The position numbers and the translations under genes are program-made. Positions 11,582 through 21,120 of a DNA stretch of 64,000 nt are shown piece after piece. The DNA is taken from contig CAJNDS010000354.1 in the NCBI GenBank assembly GCA_905221605.1, positions 62,001 through 126,000 on the forward strand. Reading direction: 5' to 3'. Origin of the DNA: Symbiodinium natans. Taxonomy: Eukaryota > Sar > Dinophyceae > Suessiales > Symbiodiniaceae. The notes under the pieces were generated by a model that saw only the letters and a program-made list of their open reading frames with translations, ran no database searches and was not told the DNA's origin. Within the stretch, counting starts at the first letter, position 1; the number at the start of each line of letters is the position of its first letter.

Positions 11582-11639
11582 CTGTGACATGGAGCGACGT
11601 GAGATTTTCAAGTCTCCTCGTCTTAGCCACGTTAGCCAC

Positions 11640-11945
11640 GCTAGGCATTGATTGGGCCACTGTAGCTCGGTAAGATGACTGAGCCGACTGAGACGTGGCG
11701 CCTGTTCTGACTGTCAAGGCCACACCCTCTGCAGAGCCATCTTCACCAACCTCGACTGTCAAGCTCATGTAGGGCTTTAAGCTACGGCGAATTTCATTGT
11801 TGTTTACTTGGTGCTTCAGGGCTGAACATCTTTCCAATTCGGGACCCGGTTCTTTTACGCAAAAAAGCAGCAGACCCTCACTTGACTTCTGGCAAGCCAC
11901 CTTAGTCACAAGAACGACGGGCATCCAGTTACCAGGTCTCCACCT
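11640..11945 (-). CDS. exon 2 of locus B, unknown protein
   Basis: A 306-bp minus exon of 102 codons, phase 0 at both ends. The acceptor is CCTTGCAG/AGG and the likely donor is AGC/GTGGCT. It contains MPVVLVTKVACQKSSEGLLL, then CVKEPGPELERCSALKHQ and SLTVEVGEDGSAEGVALTV. The alternating hydrophobic strands suggest a globular beta-rich domain. I do not recognise the family. Confidence 0.7.
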
Positions 11946-12086
11946 CTGCAAGGAAAGGCCCACAAACGATCCAATACCACCACATGCTGCTCGTTTATAA
12001 ATATGAAGCCTGCCAGTTGCCTGACTGCTGGGCAGTAGGCTAGTGCTTAATTTTACGGCTTGTTCAAGGCATTTTCAGCATGGTGC

Positions 12087-12237
12087 CTTTCTGTGGCGTG
12101 CTGCGACTTTTGATGAGATCATCTGTAGCAGGTTCTTGTCAAGCTTCTTTTTCAAGAAAGGTGTTGCCTCTTCTGGTGGTTTCTGTGCGTAAGCCGTGAG
12201 TACACGCAGCTGCAAGCCCGAATGGTTGACAACCTTC
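12087..12237 (-). CDS. exon 1 (of those found) of locus B, unknown protein
   Basis: Minus exon with acceptor GAGACAG/G and a GC donor (AGAAAG/GCACCA). It encodes KVVNHSGLQLRVLTAYAQKP then EEATPFLKKKLDKNLLQMIS and SKVAARHRK. It joins exon 2 in phase 0 across an intron of about 140 bp. The Lys-rich amphipathic part may be a helix. The GC donor fits dinoflagellate splicing. Confidence 0.68.
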
Positions 12238-12270
12238 CTGTCTCGAGGACAACATGAAGTGCCTGTAACC

Positions 12271-12303
12271 GGAGCCCTAAGCCCTAAGCCCTAAGCCCTA
12301 AGC
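12271..12303. repeat. (CCCTAAG)n telomere-like array
   Basis: Four near-perfect CCCTAAG heptamers, a one-base variant of the plant-type telomere unit. They lie about 35 bp upstream of the locus B exon at 12,237, in its intron. Confidence 0.85.
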
Positions 12304-12345
12304 TAAACAGAACAAAGAGATCTTCTTAAGACATACGAACCCCAG

Positions 12346-12446
12346 ATCTCGTCCGATGCGCTGCGAGAGGTCTGCGACGAGTTCAAGGCCACTAAGTCCA
12401 AGCCTTAGCTTCGGACAACACATCTGAAGCGGCTCAACGGCGAGAG
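12346..12446 (+). CDS. possible pair of small exons, unknown
   Basis: After acceptor CCCCAG the plus strand reads ISSDALREVCDEFKATKSKP and then a stop. A second short segment follows a CCTTAG acceptor at 12,409 and ends at a GTATGT donor. Both read like coding sequence, but they sit between minus-strand exons of locus B/C, so they may belong to an overlapping gene or be chance. Confidence 0.38.
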
Positions 12447-12591
12447 TATGTACCTAGACAAAGAGCACATCATTCACATCATTCACATCATTCCGCTGGC
12501 TTGCAGCGCTGTCGGACGTAACCATTGCCACAAACCTTAACCTGGTCTCTAAACCTGTCCTCCTTGCATAACTTGACTCTAGCTACTTTCG

Positions 12592-12780
12592 ATGGAAGTG
12601 AGAATGACTGGTCCAACGCCGCGGGTCCTCAACCTGACTCCTCAGAGCGGCCTTTCCGAACATCTTAAAACGGTTCTTGCTTATTCGGTGCTGGTGGCAT
12701 GGCGGCGCCGCGAAGCAGCCAGTCTGTGGGCGCAGGCGGAATGCCTCGATGAGATGGTGATATCGAGTCTCATAAGACTT
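12592..12780 (+). CDS. possible coding segment, unknown
   Basis: Plus-strand open frame containing LAYSVLVAWRRREAASLWAQ and EMVISSLIRLQG. The composition is moderately protein-like. The opposite strand is also open, and the exon boundaries are not resolved. Confidence 0.25.
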
Positions 12781-13264
12781 CAGGGGTGCAGTGTTGAAGG
12801 TGAGGGAGGGGGGGGGCGGGTGTGGGCAAGCGTGGAGACATGCGATACAAGCTTGGCCGTTGGAGGCGATTGCAAGCTCAAATGCAACCCCTTGCTGCAG
12901 CAAGACTTTAAACATGGTTCACGCTACACGACTTGCAGAGCTGAATTTGTGTGAGTCAAAAACACTAGCCAAACGACAATTCAGCGGTGCATTCCCGTTG
13001 TTGACAACAGCTAACGACAGAGTTCAGTCTGCAGCCATGTGACGTTGAAGAAGCAAACGTGATCAAAGCACAGCCGGCATGTGCGCTTTCATAGCAATCG
13101 GGACACAGAATGTACACCGAAGCATGTCCTAACCCTGGAAGTTGACAATCGTCAAGGCGGCAGAAGCAGCTCAATCCATGACACAAAGGACAAGAGCCTG
13201 TCAAAAACCCTGACGCTCTAACATGACTAAACCCTGAACCAAAATTACTAAAGTCTCGAAAGCC

Positions 13265-13339
13265 CCGAAGCCACTGAGCACAGTGGGCCTGCAAAACCTG
13301 CACCAGCACGTGATGCCGCCGCTGCAAAGCGCCGCGGAT
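13265..13339 (-). CDS. exon, locus C
   Basis: Minus exon after acceptor CCTCGCAG/ATC. It encodes IRGALQRRHHVLVQVLQAHC and QWLRGF. A donor at GTGCAG/GTTTTG (13,298) would shorten it. It is helical-looking, of unknown function, and possibly part of the same gene as locus B downstream. Confidence 0.5.
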
Positions 13340-13586
13340 CTGCGAGGAGCACGGATCCGGGCCCCACGGAGCCTTGAGAGGGCCGTTATGGGTGCTGTGT
13401 ATGATGTGCTTTCGTGGGATTTGATGGCTCTGTACGGCTTCGTGGAGTCTTAAAGGGTGCGTTGTCGGCTTTGGATTGTTGGGCATTGGCTTATAGCAAT
13501 GGGGAGCTTGCCCGGTCTTCAGGAGAGCGGGGCCGTATGAAGCAGCGCAGAAAATACTCAATAAAGATGGGCACCTTATAGCTCAC

Positions 13587-13724
13587 ATGTCGATCCTCCC
13601 TTTCTCCCTTCTCCCTGTCTGGGCCTGGCTCAAGCACCTCCGCCACTTTCTCGCGCGCGTCACTGGCGCCCTGCAGCTGCCAGGCAGAGTCGAGGAGCCT
13701 CACGTGGATGTCTAGCGAGGGCAA
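13587..13724 (-). CDS. exon, locus C, charged segment
   Basis: A 138-bp minus exon of exactly 46 codons with acceptor AACTCAG/TTG and canonical donor CAT/GTGAGC. It encodes LPSLDIHVRLLDSAWQLQGA then SDAREKVAEVLEPGPDREKG. It is one of the cleanest exons in the window. The function is unknown. It probably belongs with the exon at 14,605-14,828 and with locus B. Confidence 0.75.
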
Positions 13725-14604
13725 CTGAGTTCACTCGGTTTTGCGGATTGAGAAAGATGAGAAGTATATAGGGCTTTGAGAAGCCTGGGCGTGTTGAACG
13801 GAAGCTTGGGTCCGTCCTGCCGAGGTGCGCGTGCTGTTCCTTCATGATTCGCCCTGCCTTAAAGTAGCCGCTTGAAATCCGCCCTGCCATCCAGAAATTT
13901 ACTACTGGAGACTTCGGTCCATGTTCTTGAGTGAACTACCAAACAAGCCCTGCCCAAGTCACAGGGAGAACCAACCAAAACATGTCCGGACAGTTGTCCG
14001 TCCAAGGCGCATAAGAAGGACCCACAAACCCGACCGTTTCATGTCTCTTTAGATGCAAGCAGGTGGTGGAATGGAGATGGGGAATTAAATCAGCACTACG
14101 TGCGTTGCAAGTGTGTGTGTCTGTGGCTGGCTTGAGTAGCTTGGGTGACGTGGACGGCATGGGTGGTGTGAATGGGCACAGGGGCTGGAGCAATGGGACA
14201 AGCTTTCGTGTTTTGCGACTGGGGCCGAGGTGGAGCCTGACTCCGAGACACTTTTCCAGAATCGACCGTCACTCAAGCTGAACGTTAAGCTAAGAAAGCT
14301 GAATCTGCATCGGAGATATCAGGCGCTCCAGGGCTGACAGTGCAGACCTTGTCAGTACGGATAAATATCATTGACATGCGACGTGAGACTTCGAGTGCAC
14401 TTAATTCCTTACCTACGGTAGGCCTTGAACTCAGCCGAGATGCAAGGGTCTACAAGCCCCTACAAGCACTTTACGTTTCTAGGTTTAGGGCGAGATGGCG
14501 AGTCAACCCCACAATCCCCAGAACTCCCAGATCCTCCGAAACATAGAAACTCTGGAAGCGCTCCGAAGAAACTCCACGTTCTAGTAGCTCGGAATAGCCC
14601 TCAG

Positions 14605-14828
14605 ATCAGTTCTGAGCCTGATGCTCTGGTCCAAGATCCAGTTGAACTGTTGATATCAAAAAGCCTGTGGTTTAGAACAACCGGAGCTGGGATGTGTGGT
14701 ATCTCGGATTCAACTTCGGATGTGTTCGCTTTCGCTTTCACTCCAAGCGGCTTCCGAGCATCACTTGTGGCGACCGACTCGCCGGTGCTCTCTGATTCTC
14801 CCGATCTGCCTCTCTTCACGAGCACAGG
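14605..14828 (-). CDS. exon, locus C, Ser-rich
   Basis: Minus exon after acceptor CATGCAG/CCT. It reads PVLVKRGRSGESESTGESVA, continues with TSDARKPLGVKAKANTSEVE and then a Pro/Ile-rich stretch. The Ser/Glu/Lys content looks like a disordered linker. The plus strand is also open but less protein-like. The 3' boundary is not resolved. Confidence 0.5.
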
Positions 14829-15127
14829 CTGCATGCTGTAGGACTCAAGTCTTTAAAGTCTTGAAGGTCTTGTAGTTCAGGAGAAGTTTACCGCTTGGCA
14901 CGTACAGGGCATTTGGCGAGCATTGCGCAAAGCCAGCAGTGTTTGGCTTGGCAGCAGCTTTGGTGAGTTTGATGTGGCGTGGGCTATATGAGTCGGATAT
15001 GCTCTAACCGCGAAGAAGCCGTCCTACTGCCTGCTTTGCCTGGTTGCAAAGCGCTTGGTCATTCCTGACGTTGTGAAGATTGCTATCTGTGACCAAAGAG
15101 CGCTTTTGCGGACTAAACCCTCCTGAA

Positions 15128-15240
15128 GCCTCGCCTCAAAAAGGGGCCGAGCTGCGTGGCAGGGCGCTCGAGCGCGCCGCGCCGGTGCGGGGTGTGAGGA
15201 AGACCGCCGGGAAGGCAAATGCTAAGCAAAGGCCGCACCT
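15128..15240 (+). CDS. possible exon, basic segment
   Basis: The plus strand reads KGAELRGRALERAAPVRGVR then KTAGKANAKQRPHL, GC-rich and basic. The minus strand is open in two frames over the same bases. Splice sites are weak. Confidence 0.35.
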
Positions 15241-15585
15241 CGGCTTCAGCCCTTATACGTCCTGTACCCTTCAAATGGTTTGCCCTACCAGGTTCTTGCT
15301 GATCAAGGTTGATGGATGAGGTTTGCGTGTATCGCCCGGTTTCGAGGGCTGCACATGGGTTGTGCCTGTATTTTCCAAACCCCACAAGCCCGGAAACCGG
15401 TGATGAAACAATTGATGTCGAGCGGATCGTCGCAACCGTGCATCAAGCCTAAACTTCAAACCCCAATGCCAAACCCGAAACTCCAACCCAAAACTGCAAG
15501 ACCTGAAAGCCCCCAAAGCCCTAGACCCTCAAAACCATGCATCGTGAAGCTCCAAACCTCTCGCCTGCAAAGCCCAGGCACACAG

Positions 15586-15642
15586 ACAGTGGCCGCTTGG
15601 CTTGCGTTGACGCCCATGCTCGCGGCATCAGGCACGGGATAA
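15586..15642 (+). CDS. possible terminal exon, 18 residues and stop
   Basis: After acceptor GGCACACAG the plus strand reads TVAAWLALTPMLAASGTG and then TAA. It is hydrophobic with protein-like GC use. Being this short, it is only a suggestion. Confidence 0.3.
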   Translation, partial: TVAAWLALTPMLAASGTG

Positions 15643-16124
15643 AGGGATCTCAATAGAAAGTCCTCTTAATCGTCTGTTTTGACCTGGGGCCCTAAACCCT
15701 AAAGACTAGAAACTCCCCAGGCCCTCCAAGGTATCTGCCTGGGTTTTACATGCCTGCGATGGACTGCGTTGCTGCGGGTGACTTCCGCTGAGCAGTTTGG
15801 CGTGGTTGGCGTGGGTGGCGCGGTTGGCGCGTCATGATTGCATGCCTGCCTGCAGTCTCCTTGGGAGGGTGGCTCTGATGCCCAAACATGATGCTCAGAT
15901 GCAACTCCTAAATCCCGCTGCTAAGTAGCCCTCAGGACCAGTTTACTTGAGGACCAATTGCACCAACAAAAATCTAGCCGAAGACATTGGAGGCAATCAG
16001 GACTCCCACTGTGCAAGTTGGAGAGCTCCAAAGCAAACAACTAACACTCGGGAAAGGCTAGCTAGCTGATGCGACTCATGTCAATCCTAAATCCTAAACA
16101 TCCTACACCTCTGCCACTTTGCAG

Positions 16125-16208
16125 TGCGCTGCCTCTGCCGGTCCGCTGCTTCGGCCAGCCGCCGCCGCTCCTGGCGATTTCAGCGCCGGGGCATCAAGTG
16201 TTCAGCTT
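16125..16208 (+). CDS. exon, Ala/Pro-rich segment
   Basis: An 84-bp plus-strand exon of 28 codons with acceptor CTTTGCAG/TGC and canonical donor CTT/GTAAGT. It encodes CAASAGPLLRPAAAAPGDFS and GASSVQL. Both splice sites are strong. No partner exon was identified with confidence; 15,586-15,642 is on the same strand but carries a stop. Confidence 0.55.
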
Positions 16209-16494
16209 GTAAGTTCACTGGGCTTTTTGGTCTCAGCAATTCAGATGCGAAGGGCTTCGGGATATTGGGTTTGGGGTCCTTGTCTGCTTGCATTTCTATG
16301 CTTTGAGGTATCGGGGCCATGCCTGGGGAGTAAGTGCTCAGCGGTCTCAGCATGCGGTTTTTATGGCTCTCGGGTTTGGGGTGCTTGGAGCGAGGCGTTG
16401 TTTGGCTTTGGGCTTCCAATTTTTTAGGGCGCTTCTAGTCTCTTGAGCCTGAAGGCTTGTAGAAATCCTCGGTGTCCCTCAGCCTCTTGCTTAC

Positions 16495-16647
16495 CGACTT
16501 GGAAGTGAGGGTTTCCAAAGTCCTTGCCCAGCCAGTTCGGGTCCGAGTCCACTCAGCGTGGCTCAGTGTACACGGTTGGGGCGCCTTTCTGAGGGCCGCC
16601 CTCTCCACGTCGAACTCGGCGTGCAACGCGGTGCGTTCGGCTTCAAC
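16495..16647 (-). CDS. exon, coiled coil (3'-most found in locus D)
   Basis: A 153-bp minus exon (51 codons, phase 0 at both ends) with acceptor GCGCAG/GTT and donor TCG/GTAAGC. It encodes VEAERTALHAEFDVERAALR then a Thr/Arg/Trp-rich stretch. Coding character continues a little upstream of 16,647, so an earlier acceptor is possible. The heptads suggest a coiled coil following the membrane-type exon at 17,778. Confidence 0.68.
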
Positions 16648-16734
16648 CTGCGCTGTTTCCGCATTCAGAAATTGGGGCGAAGCAGCCGGCACACAATCTA
16701 GTGTACCTGGAGCGGCTTGCTTGCGTGCGTACGT

Positions 16735-16825
16735 GTGTGTGTATATATATATATCTGTATCTGAATCAACAGGCAAATAAAGAAACATATAAGTAACATA
16801 TAAATACAAACATATATACATATCG
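16735..16825. repeat. AT-rich microsatellite
   Basis: GTGTGTGTATATATATATAT is followed by degenerate ACATATAA units. It resembles the TA-rich tracts that flank the inverted-repeat elements, but no element end (GSTCRCC) is attached here. Confidence 0.75.
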
Positions 16826-17347
16826 AAGAAAATTTGCACCCCTGCCTGCTAAATCTATGCCGGCAGTGATGCTACGGCAGCACAAAAGCCCGGAGGGGTG
16901 AGTATATTGACGGTTCAGGGGTTTCGGGGGACGAAATGAGGCGAGGACAAGCATTGCCGCATCTTCTTAGGGTTTAAGGAATGGGTATAGGGCCCAGGGC
17001 TCGTACAAGGCTACAGCAAACTACCCGGAAGTTGGTCGCAGCCAACATCATTCTGCCAGGGCATCGGCCGTCGCTTCTTCTTGTGGCAGTGGCAGAAAGT
17101 CACGGCAGCCAAAGCGTTTTTTGTCCACTCAAGTCTGCATGTCAGCATCTATCAGAAATAGCCAAATGTTTCAACACTGAGCACTCCTTGACAAAGACTT
17201 TGAACAAGTTCATGCATTCCAGTCGGAAGCCAGCAATTCTTTCGGCTTCACTGCCCAGGCTTATGCATTGCCGTCTACAGCCTGGTGGAGGCATTCAGGA
17301 GCAGAAGGTCTGAGATGCAGGGAAGCTCCCAGGCGTCCTTCCCACAC

Positions 17348-17778
17348 CGCGTCCGCGGCTAAGCCCGAAAAGAAAGTGGCGACAAAGACGAGGCATCCTC
17401 GGATCGCCGAGAGGAGCAGGGAGAAGAACTGAGACTGCCGCGTCTTCATGATGTCGATGGCTGCGATTTTCCTGCTGATGGTCTGGTCCCACACGTCTGC
17501 ATTCTCCTTGATGATGTTAACAGCATCTTTAATTTGCTGGATGAGGCCCTGCGGAGGATGCATCTGCCAGATCCTGGAAGAGGAGACCGACGGCCATGTA
17601 TGGTCGCAGGGCCTCATCTTTCCAAAGGGTTCGGAAGACGCCCGCTCGCCTGCCAAGGAGCGCTTCAGCTTGTATAGGCATTCAAAGTTGTCCACATGTC
17701 GTCCCAGCTGCTTTTGTTCACCGTCTCTTTGCAACTTTTCAATGTAGGCGGAGAGTCTTTCAAGCTCCTTCGCCATCT
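17348..17778 (-). CDS. large exon, coiled coil plus hydrophobic segment (locus D)
   Basis: The largest exon seen, with acceptor CGCTTGCAG/AG and a likely donor GCG/GTGTGG. The frame stays open to 17,261. It encodes MAKELERLSAYIEKLQRDGE, a Lys/Arg-rich middle, IQQIKDAVNIIKENADVWDQ, and near the end FFSLLLSAIRGCLVFVATFF, a roughly 20-residue hydrophobic stretch that could cross a membrane. This suggests a coiled-coil protein anchored in a membrane. No named family was recognised. Confidence 0.75.
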
Positions 17779-17849
17779 CTGCAAGCGAAGAGCTCACCAG
17801 AGACCAGAGGAGTAGCCGGTGGCCGCTTTAAACTTCGAGTCTCCCAGCC

Positions 17850-18130
17850 TAGGGTTTGGGATTTGGGGTTTGGGGTTTGGGGTTTTGGGTTTTTGGGTTT
17901 TTGGGTTTTTGGGGTTTTGGGGTTTTGGGGTTTTGGGGTTTTGGGGTTTTGGGGTTTTGGGGTTTTGGGGTTTTGGGGTTTTGGGGTTTTGGGCTTTTGG
18001 GCTTTTGGGCTTTTGGGCTTTTGGGCTTTTGCTTTGGGCTTTGGGGCTTGGGGCTTTGGGGCTTGGGGGCTTTGGGGTTTGGGCTTTGGGCTTTGGGGCT
18101 TGGGGCTTTGGGGCTTTGGGGTTTGGGGCT
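17850..18130. repeat. (TTTTGGGG)n-type G-rich array
   Basis: About 280 bp of GGGTTTTG-type units: first GGGTTTGG variants, then regular GGGGTTTT octamers, then GGGCTTTT and GGGGCTT variants. The octamer equals the hypotrich ciliate telomere unit, unlike the TTTAGGG heptamers elsewhere here. It lies in the locus D intron between the exons at 17,778 and 18,405. Four or more G-runs give strong quadruplex potential. Confidence 0.92.
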
Positions 18131-18404
18131 TCGGGACTCTCAATAAGAATCGTGGGAAACGAGCGCGCCAATCTCTATCCGGTGCTACAGTGCATGATAG
18201 TGCATGGGATACCCAAAAAGTTGAACAGCAAACAGCGAACTACCAACACATTGAGCTAAAGCTACAAAATCCTGAAATCCACCGAACTTCGTGAAAGCCT
18301 ATGCTCTCAAGAGAACCATGATCAAGAACATCGAACCCTCAAGCCCAAAAAACCTACACTCCAAACCCTAAACTTTGGCGCTCTAAACCATGGGATCTGT
18401 CCTG

Positions 18405-18604
18405 GTGGCTGGATCAGCAAGCGCTCCGCGCCCAGCACCTTCTTCAAGACCCCGAGCAGGGCAGAGGCCAGCACAACCAAAGAGGCGGAGAGGGTCTCCA
18501 GCTGCGCGCTGTACTGCGCTGCTTGGGCCCGAATCTTCGCCTCCACTTTCTGGGCCGCCGTGGCGGTCATCTCCTCACCCTTCAGCAGGAGGGCATCTCA
18601 GGCA
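18405..18604 (-). CDS. exon, coiled coil with hydrophobic helix (locus D)
   Basis: The minus strand reads ALLLKGEEMTATAAQKVEAK then IRAQAAQYSAQLETLSASLV and VLASALLGVLKKVL. GC-rich third positions and Ala/Gln heptads support coding. It follows the acidic segment at 18,605-18,755 in a different frame, so a very short intron or an indel separates them. A donor AAG/GTGCTG lies within, so the 3' end is uncertain. Confidence 0.6.
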
Positions 18605-18755
18605 GTATCCTGGCACACGGATGTGCAGGAGCCCAATAAGGGCACTGCTGCTCGTTCTCCTCCGCTTCGATCCGAACTTCGGAATCGCCAGGCTCCTTTG
18701 CCTCGTCCTTCTCCCTGACCTCCCCATCCTCCTCCTCGGAGTCCCTCTCTCTGCT
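18605..18755 (-). CDS. exon, strongly acidic segment (locus D)
   Basis: The minus strand reads SRERDSEEEDGEVREKDEAK then EPGDSEVRIEAEENEQQCPY. The segment is a long Glu/Asp/Lys run typical of a disordered acidic linker. It follows exon 18,778-18,867 after only 22 bases (GT...AG) in another frame: either a micro-intron or a frameshift near the six-T run. Confidence 0.6.
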
Positions 18756-18777
18756 CTTCGGCACCCATGCAAAAAAC

Positions 18778-18867
18778 CTTCTTGAGCAGTATCCGAAAGA
18801 TGAAGGCCTGCTTGAAGTTCGCGGCCTTGCGAAGGAACCGGGGCTCTTCCAGCAGATCGCACTTGAC
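18778..18867 (-). CDS. exon, basic helix (locus D)
   Basis: A 90-bp minus exon of 30 codons, phase 0 at both ends, with acceptor CGGAAG/GTC and donor AAG/GTTTTT. It encodes VKCDLLEEPRFLRKAANFKQ and AFIFRILLKK. It joins in phase to the pentapeptide exon ending at 19,320. Its acceptor abuts an eight-unit CCCTAAA array, which occupies the place of the usual pyrimidine tract. Confidence 0.68.
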
Positions 18868-18877
18868 CTTCCGAAGG

Positions 18878-18933
18878 TTTAGGGTTTAGGGTTTAGGGTT
18901 TAGGGTTTAGGGTTTAGGGTTTAGGGTTTAGGG
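18878..18933. repeat. (TTTAGGG)8 interstitial telomere-type array
   Basis: Eight perfect TTTAGGG units on the plus strand, directly upstream (in minus-strand sense) of the locus D acceptor at 18,867. This is the longest perfect telomere-like array in the window. Confidence 0.95.
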
Positions 18934-19319
18934 CATCAGATCACGGCTGGGGCCCACGCTTTTGAAGAGCTTTCCATATTGGGCGGACGCAGGGGCCACA
19001 ATGTAGAACAACCTCTAAAAAGGGCCGTTCTTAAGTGTCCCTGTAGGGTCTTAGCAATCATCACTGAACCTTGTCCACGTTCAGACGCTGCGTTGCCCAG
19101 CGAACGTCTTTCAGGTTCGCACCAGATAGGTCCTTGGTTTCCAAGGAACCTAACAATCCGCGAAATGAGAAGGCTACAGACCCCTTTCAAAACAGCACCC
19201 CCTTTGGAAGTAGAGAGGCCGGGGAGAGCTTCTCCCTAAACCGGAAACCGCGAAAACCGTAAAACCGCAAACTTAAAACTCCAAACACACAGGCAGAAGA
19301 TTGCCGCTTTTCAAGACGC

Positions 19320-19447
19320 CTTCAGCCAAGGCTCGGCCTGTTGCTCATCCACCCCGGGCAGCTCTGCACCCGAGAGGTTGGCAAACCGAAGCTTGGCGCC
19401 CTTCAGGTTCGCCCCCAGGAGCTGGGCATTGGCAAGATCCGCCCTTC
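19320..19447 (-). CDS. pentapeptide-repeat exon 2 (locus D)
   Basis: Minus exon with acceptor GCCAG/GA. It encodes RADLANAQLLGANLKGAKLR, then FANLSGAEL and PGVDEQQAEPWLK. Each five residues repeat A-x-L at the core, the A(D/N)LXX pattern of pentapeptide-repeat proteins, which fold into a right-handed quadrilateral beta-helix. The donor is AAG/GCGTC (GC type); without splicing a stop comes two codons later. The solenoid is short and ends in an acidic cap. The family call is good, but the function of such repeats (often protein binding) cannot be read from it. Confidence 0.8.
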
Positions 19448-19713
19448 CTGGCTTCGGGGAAGCGGGCTTGGGTAGGGTTTAAGGTTGAGGGTGTAGGGTG
19501 TAGGGTAGAGGGTGTAGGGCTTCTTCGGGCTTCGGGAATTAGGCTTGATGGGTCAAAACCATCCCTTCTTTGCAGGGTACCCTTGAAAAGCAGGAATAAG
19601 CTAGACCCAAGAGCGTACCAGCATCGAGAACAAAGCAACTTCCGGCAGCAGGTTCACAAAGACAACATCTATAACAACTCAGTTTGGGGCGTAGGATTTA
19701 GGGTGCAAAGAGC

Positions 19714-19851
19714 CGTAGCTGGTGTCCTGCAGTCGAGCTCCCCGTAGGTCGGCAAATATGAGCTCAGCCCCTTCCAGCCGAGCTTTCCAGAAATCCGCTT
19801 GCTGCAAGCGAGCACCGTTCATAAATGCCAGGCGCAGCGATGCACCAGAGC
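19714..19851 (-). CDS. pentapeptide-repeat exon 1 (locus D)
   Basis: Minus exon with acceptor CCCTAG/GC. It encodes SGASLRLAFMNGARLQQADF, then WKARLEGAELIFADLRGARL and QDTSY. Eight of nine pentads have A-x-hydrophobic. Splicing at TACG/GCTC (a GC donor) to 19,447 completes a Gly codon and keeps the 5-residue register exactly (QDTSY, GRADL, ANAQL). That supports both the exon boundary and the GC donor. About 15 pentads are seen in total, and more may lie in unidentified exons. Confidence 0.82.
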
Positions 19852-20004
19852 CTAGGGTAGAAGGGCAGAACTCCCCATAGCCGGTTTCTAGGGTCCCCCT
19901 ACAAACCTGAACCGTCTGCCCTCAACTCGAAGCCATGGCCTTACAAGAAGCCCGACGGACCCTAAACCCCAAGCCCTAAACCCCTAAACCCTAGTTTAGT
20001 TGGA

Positions 20005-20062
20005 GAATAAGGCGGCTCGAGGGCTCCAGGTCGTGGGAGTTTGCTTTTGCGCGTTCGGTTTG
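20005..20062 (-). CDS. possible small exon (locus D)
   Basis: The minus strand reads ANSHDLEPSSRLILQLN before a stop, after a CAAAAG acceptor-like site. It is coding-like but very short, and no phase match to neighbours was established. Confidence 0.28.
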
Positions 20063-21046
20063 TTTTGGCTAGGGGCTTTGGCTTTTGGGGGTTCAGGTTG
20101 GGATTCAGGGGAAAGGGTTCGGGGTTTAAAGAAGGTCCAAGGATTCAGTGTCCTAACAAGAATCTAAACGCGCTCAGCCCTGGATTAGTTTCTGCGCAGC
20201 CCCTATGAGACAATAATTCGCTTGGAACCCACCCCCCCAAAAAAACTCCACCGGCTGGCCGGGGAAAGCCATTTTGCGGGACCTCAACAATGTTTTCCCC
20301 CCACGGGCTGCTCAGGCAAGGAGGCAGACATGGAAGAAAGCATGCGTTTCGAGCAACCCACACATTTCGCACGCTTGCCTTGCGCACCGAGCCATCAGAA
20401 CCGCCGAACAGAGCCGAACCGGATCGGGACCGACCTTAAGTAAGGTTCCGTTTGGGAACCAAGCCGCGGAACCTTCAGGAGCTCTTCTAAAAGCCCGCAA
20501 GAACTTGTGAAGGCTTGGTGACTGCAAGCCCTCAGAAAAAGTAATCCCTCTCATCCCTAGTTGCTGGATTCAGCGAGTCTTGGGCTTAGGGAGTGCATAG
20601 GGTTTGGGGGTAGGGTGAAACCTATTCTGGTTTTGAGGTTTCCGACACCCGGGCCCCGTAGGGTTTCTGAAATGCAAAGCCCGAAACCCTAAACAAAGCC
20701 CTGAACCCTTGAACCGCAAAACTCCCTAGATTAAAGCTCCTCAACTGCCCCTGAACCCCTGAAACCCTAAACCCTCAACCCTACTTGAACAACAAGAAAC
20801 CTCCGAGGCCAAGGTTCCGGACACTGGGCTGCCTCGACTTGGTTCCAAAGCTGGTCGCGGCCCCTCGCCTTGACGGGCTCCTGCTCCCAATGATTCCAGA
20901 AAACTCCCGAGCGCTAGGGGTTCCTACACCTTCTAGGGGTTCGGGCCCTAGAATTTGGCATGAGGGGGTCCTGGTCGGTTTCGTGCAGTTTCCGGACAAG
21001 CTCCAAAAGAGACCCAGCGGCCCGCGCCAAGCCCTACAGCATCAGC

Positions 21047-21120
21047 CTGCGGCCATCGGAGCTCGGCTTCAGGGACGGCATCGAAGTGGACCAGGAGCCT
21101 CTCCAGTAGAGGTGAAGGAA
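21047..21120 (-). CDS. exon (locus D)
   Basis: Minus exon with acceptor GGTGCAG/TT and GC donor CCGCAG/GCTG. It encodes PSPLLERLLVHFDAVPEAEL and RWPQ, a helical-looking stretch. The frame remains open beyond both sites, so the boundaries are inferred from splice signals. Confidence 0.5.

Noticed and set aside
17596-18294. 232-codon ORF rich in GFW and minus-strand ORFs rich in PK
   Set aside because: Produced by the TTTTGGGG-type array; the true coding exon (17,348-17,778) is in another frame.
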